Of a stretch of 8,613 bases of DNA, positions 7,072 to 8,613 are shown one piece after another. Origin of the DNA: Burkholderiales bacterium. GTDB taxonomy: Bacteria; Pseudomonadota; Gammaproteobacteria; Burkholderiales; Burkholderiaceae_D. The stretch lies in contig JAGWUK010000094.1 of NCBI GenBank assembly GCA_028868455.1, positions 1 to 8,613 on the forward strand, given 5' to 3'. Both the position numbers and the translations under genes were made by a program. Within the stretch, counting starts at the first letter, position 1. Each line of letters starts with the position of its first letter. The notes below the pieces were generated by a model. The model saw only the letters and a program-made list of their open reading frames with translations, was not told where the DNA came from and did no database searches.

Positions 7072-7310
7072 AGTATTTCCCTGTAGATTTCGGGACTCAC
7101 GCAAAATCGTTCCAGCCGTGTTTGGCATCGTGCTGGCCATGGCATAAGGCCTTTTTTCCAAAGTGTGCGGGAACAATTTTTCGTGAGTCTTCAGTATTTT
7201 TCGGCGCTTATCGCTTCTGCGAACAACAAAGATAAAAGTCAAAGTGCAAAAGCAGAATTACGCTGATCGCGATGACATTGCCAAGCGTAAAGAAGATACC
7301 GGGAAATTAC
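7072..7310 (-). promoter_or_regulatory. Long leader and promoter region of the Lol-like ABC operon
   Basis: This 239-bp region lies between the operator-like element and the ATPase start. On the - strand AGGGA (7082-7078) is the ribosome binding site. TATCTT (7298-7293) is a possible -10 box located 12 bp downstream of the element, as might serve an activator that replaces the -35 contact. If transcription starts near there, the leader is over 200 bases. An 8-bp palindrome AAGGCCTT is at 7146-7153. No recognised riboswitch was seen. The promoter call is an inference. Confidence 0.35.
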
Positions 7311-7346
7311 TTGTATTCACGCGTCAATTTTGTATGGACACGTCAA
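7311..7346 (-). repeat. Operator-like 36-bp element, copy 1 (ABC operon)
   Basis: This contains two tandem half-sites with exact matching ends and a 19-bp period. On the + strand they are TTGTAT-TCACG-CGTCAA (7311-7327) and TTGTAT-GGACA-CGTCAA (7330-7346). Read on the transcribed strand each is TTGACG-N5-ATACAA. The second half-site covers the stop codon of the AraC-family gene (7343-7345). The position upstream of the ABC operon, the direct-repeat layout and the adjacent regulator gene make it the best candidate for that regulator's binding site. A related copy lies upstream of nuoB. Confidence 0.65.
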
Positions 7347-8188
7347 TCGACAGCAATAAAAAGATTTTTGAAATCCGATTGATTTAAACGATATAGCCAA
7401 TATCCGGGGTCGTTGCTGGCGATTTTTTGCAGCAATTGTGCGGGCGATATCCCGGCGAGTTCGGTAAATTCCCTGTGCATATGTGCCTGATCGTAATAGC
7501 CTGATTCTTGCGCTATCCGAGTCAGATCACCCCAGCTGGCCGATTGATCGATGATACGCGGCAAAGTTAGTCCAAATCGCGTGACACGTCTGACATCGCG
7601 CAAATTCAATCCAAACAATTCACGTACGCGGCGTTCAAGCTGGCGTTGACCGATTCCAAAATACAAAGATAAATCGAGCAAAGGAATAAACATTTTCTTG
7701 TGCGCGGCCAGGAAGGAATTTGCCAGGCTTTGTTTTGGGCGATGATCCAGAATGTCCAACAAGAACTCTTGAAATAACTGCACCATTTCCTGAATCGTGC
7801 AGTCCTGGCCGATTTGTTGCAAGAGTTGTTCTACCCGCAGTGGATCAACGACGTCTTGCACCGGGACTTGTTGACCAACCAGGTCGGCAACTGACAGTCC
7901 CAGAGCGGCTTGCAGCATGCCGGGTATAAAGCAAAACGAAATACAGATCGTTTCGCTGTCATAAACCGCGTGAACTGGCGTCATATACGGACCACGCAGG
8001 AAAAAGCGATCACTCTCCAGCAAATCACCATTTTCCGTCACAATTTTGGCTTTACCGCGAACAAAGAACATCATTGACGCACTGAGACCTGCGGGTATGC
8101 GTGACTCACCACCATTAAACTCCGTCACCAGCAAATGCATGATCAACTTCGACAGTTTAGGATGCGGCGGTATAACGTGGAATTGCAT
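7343..8188 (-). CDS. AraC-family transcriptional regulator
   Basis: This 281-residue protein has an N-terminal cupin-like sensing domain (about 1-105), with IPAGLSASMMFFVRGKA followed by GPYMTPVHAVYDSE. A linker helix region comes next, and two helix-turn-helix motifs sit in the C-terminal third. The first HTH is about residues 167-200 (LYFGIGQRQLERRVRELFG). The second is about 219-253 (WGDLTRIAQESGYYDQAHMHREF) and matches the strongly conserved AraC pattern of a GYYDQSH-x-RxF recognition segment. The N-terminal part resembles the domain of uncharacterised AraC regulators rather than the arabinose- or xylose-binding types, so the ligand is unknown. ATG 8188 has no strong Shine-Dalgarno site. 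The gene is co-directional with and directly upstream of the ABC operon, whose regulation is its likely job. Confidence 0.92.
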   Translation of the reverse strand: MQFHVIPPHPKLSKLIMHLLVTEFNGGESRIPAGLSASMMFFVRGKAKIVTENGDLLESDRFFLRGPYMTPVHAVYDSETICISFCFIPGMLQAALGLSVADLVGQQVPVQDVVDPLRVEQLLQQIGQDCTIQEMVQLFQEFLLDILDHRPKQSLANSFLAAHKKMFIPLLDLSLYFGIGQRQLERRVRELFGLNLRDVRRVTRFGLTLPRIIDQSASWGDLTRIAQESGYYDQAHMHREFTELAGISPAQLLQKIASNDPGYWLYRLNQSDFKNLFIAVD

Positions 8189-8245
8189 AGCGCGATAAAT
8201 TTGGTCGTGAGTTGCCGGGCATGGCGGCGTGAAAATTGCGTTGCT

Positions 8246-8251
8246 ATTTTA
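8246..8251 (-). promoter_or_regulatory. Candidate -10 box of the AraC-family gene
   Basis: On the - strand this reads TAAAAT, five of six matches to TATAAT, and would place the start of transcription about 50 bases before ATG 8188. No good -35 hexamer lies at 16-18 bp; the best positions read like CGTCCA. The promoter may therefore be weak or activator-dependent. Confidence 0.35.
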
Positions 8252-8253
8252 CC

Positions 8254-8297
8254 TAAGCCAGGAGCGAATGGACGTTGCTCCGGCTGATCCTGGCTTA
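8254..8297. repeat. Perfect 10-bp inverted repeat upstream of the AraC-family gene
   Basis: TAAGCCAGGA (8254-8263) and TCCTGGCTTA (8288-8297) are exact reverse complements separated by 24 bases. A second, overlapping pair, GGAGC (8261-8265) and GCTCC (8277-8281), would compete with the outer stem if the region is transcribed. No T-tract follows on the - strand, so it does not look like a terminator for the LysE-type gene. It lies 2 bp upstream of the candidate -10 box and could be an operator or an mRNA leader structure. Confidence 0.6.
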
Positions 8298-8414
8298 CTT
8301 AATTTTGCCGGATCGTTAATACATGAAGAGCGCGTACGCCAAGCGGCAATTCAAGACGATTGGTGTCATTGAGCGAATACCGAGGTTGACGCGTATCTGC
8401 CGGAGTAGAGCTGT

Positions 8415-8613
8415 TTAATTACGCGTTGCCAGTTTGATGCCAAATCCTATCAGGGCAATACCGGCCAGGCGCGTGGCAATCCTTCTGGCGGAGGGGATAG
8501 CTTTCAATCTGCTGGCAATAAAATTTCCCAGCAATACCAACCCGGCCTGATAAAGAAAACTGATCACAGTCACATGCGCCATCATTGCCATCAGCGTGAC
8601 GCTGGATGATTGT
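8415..8613 (-). CDS. LysE/RhtB family exporter, 3' end only
   Basis: The last 66 codons of a membrane protein run in from the window's right edge and stop at TAA 8415-8417. The translation shows two hydrophobic segments, VTLMAMMAHVTVISFLYQ and TRLAGIALIGFGIKLA. The basic ARRIATRLAG-x-ALIGFG-x-KLA ending is very characteristic of LysE/RhtB-type amino acid exporters, inner membrane proteins with about six helices that expel amino acids or derivatives. The substrate cannot be told from this fragment. It is co-directional with the AraC-family gene but 226 bp upstream of it, so the two are probably separate units. Confidence 0.8.
   Translation of the reverse strand, partial: QSSSVTLMAMMAHVTVISFLYQAGLVLLGNFIASRLKAIPSARRIATRLAGIALIGFGIKLATRN

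Noticed and set aside
7072..7242. N-terminal extension of the ABC ATPase to a start at 7242 or an internal ATG near 7130
   Set aside because: The extra residues do not resemble ABC proteins, and AGGGA correctly precedes ATG 7071.
7187..7387. Open + strand frame opposite the ABC leader and the end of the AraC-family gene (contains ADRDDIAKRKEDTGKLLVF)
   Set aside because: It has no plausible start codon or ribosome site and partly runs antisense to a confident gene. The resemblance to coding sequence is probably chance.
8386..8394. TTGACGCGT on the + strand, like half of the operator motif
   Set aside because: The second half (ATACAA at +5) is missing and there is no tandem copy, so it is probably a chance match.
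8323..8418. 31-codon + strand frame starting MKSAYAKRQFKTIGVIE
   Set aside because: It is short and basic, its nearest purine-rich site is about 11 bases away, and the last codons are rare ones. It is not strong enough to call a gene.

Overview
The window looks like a chromosomal segment from a betaproteobacterium of the order Burkholderiales, most likely Oxalobacteraceae (a Herminiimonas-, Janthinobacterium- or Undibacterium-like organism). This rests on the isoaspartyl methyltransferase-like / rhodanese / TolC gene order, a 159-residue NuoB of betaproteobacterial length and moderate GC content. It is an inference from recall, not from a search.

Left part (1-2200, + strand): the 3' end of a protein-L-isoaspartate O-methyltransferase-like gene, a single-domain rhodanese and a complete tolC-type outer membrane efflux gene. 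They are spaced 25 bp apart like an operon. They end at a hairpin flanked by A and T tracts that can stop transcription from both sides.

Middle part (2206-8188, all - strand): reading in the direction of transcription, there is an AraC-family regulator, then a tightly packed four-gene operon, then a lone nuoB gene. The operon encodes a LolD/MacB-type ATPase, a LolC/E-type FtsX permease, a periplasmic LolA-like carrier and an outer membrane beta-barrel. Two junctions are 4-base ATGA overlaps and the third is a 9-bp gap. Together the products could span inner membrane, periplasm and outer membrane, so they form a plausible dedicated route for a lipid or lipoprotein. The cargo cannot be read from the sequence.

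The most interesting signal is a 36-bp element found twice in the same orientation. One copy (7311-7346) lies upstream of the ABC operon and overlaps the stop codon of the AraC gene. The other (2741-2776) lies 55 bp upstream of the nuoB start. Each copy is a tandem pair of half-sites TTGTAT-N5-CGTCAA with a 19-bp period, which is the architecture expected of an AraC-family operator. This suggests that one regulator controls both the envelope transporter and an orphan paralogue of a complex I iron-sulfur subunit.

Right part (8189-8613): a 226-bp intergenic region with a perfect 10-bp inverted repeat near a possible araC promoter, then the 3' end of a LysE/RhtB-type exporter gene on the - strand. 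No tRNA, rRNA, CRISPR array or insertion sequence was seen.
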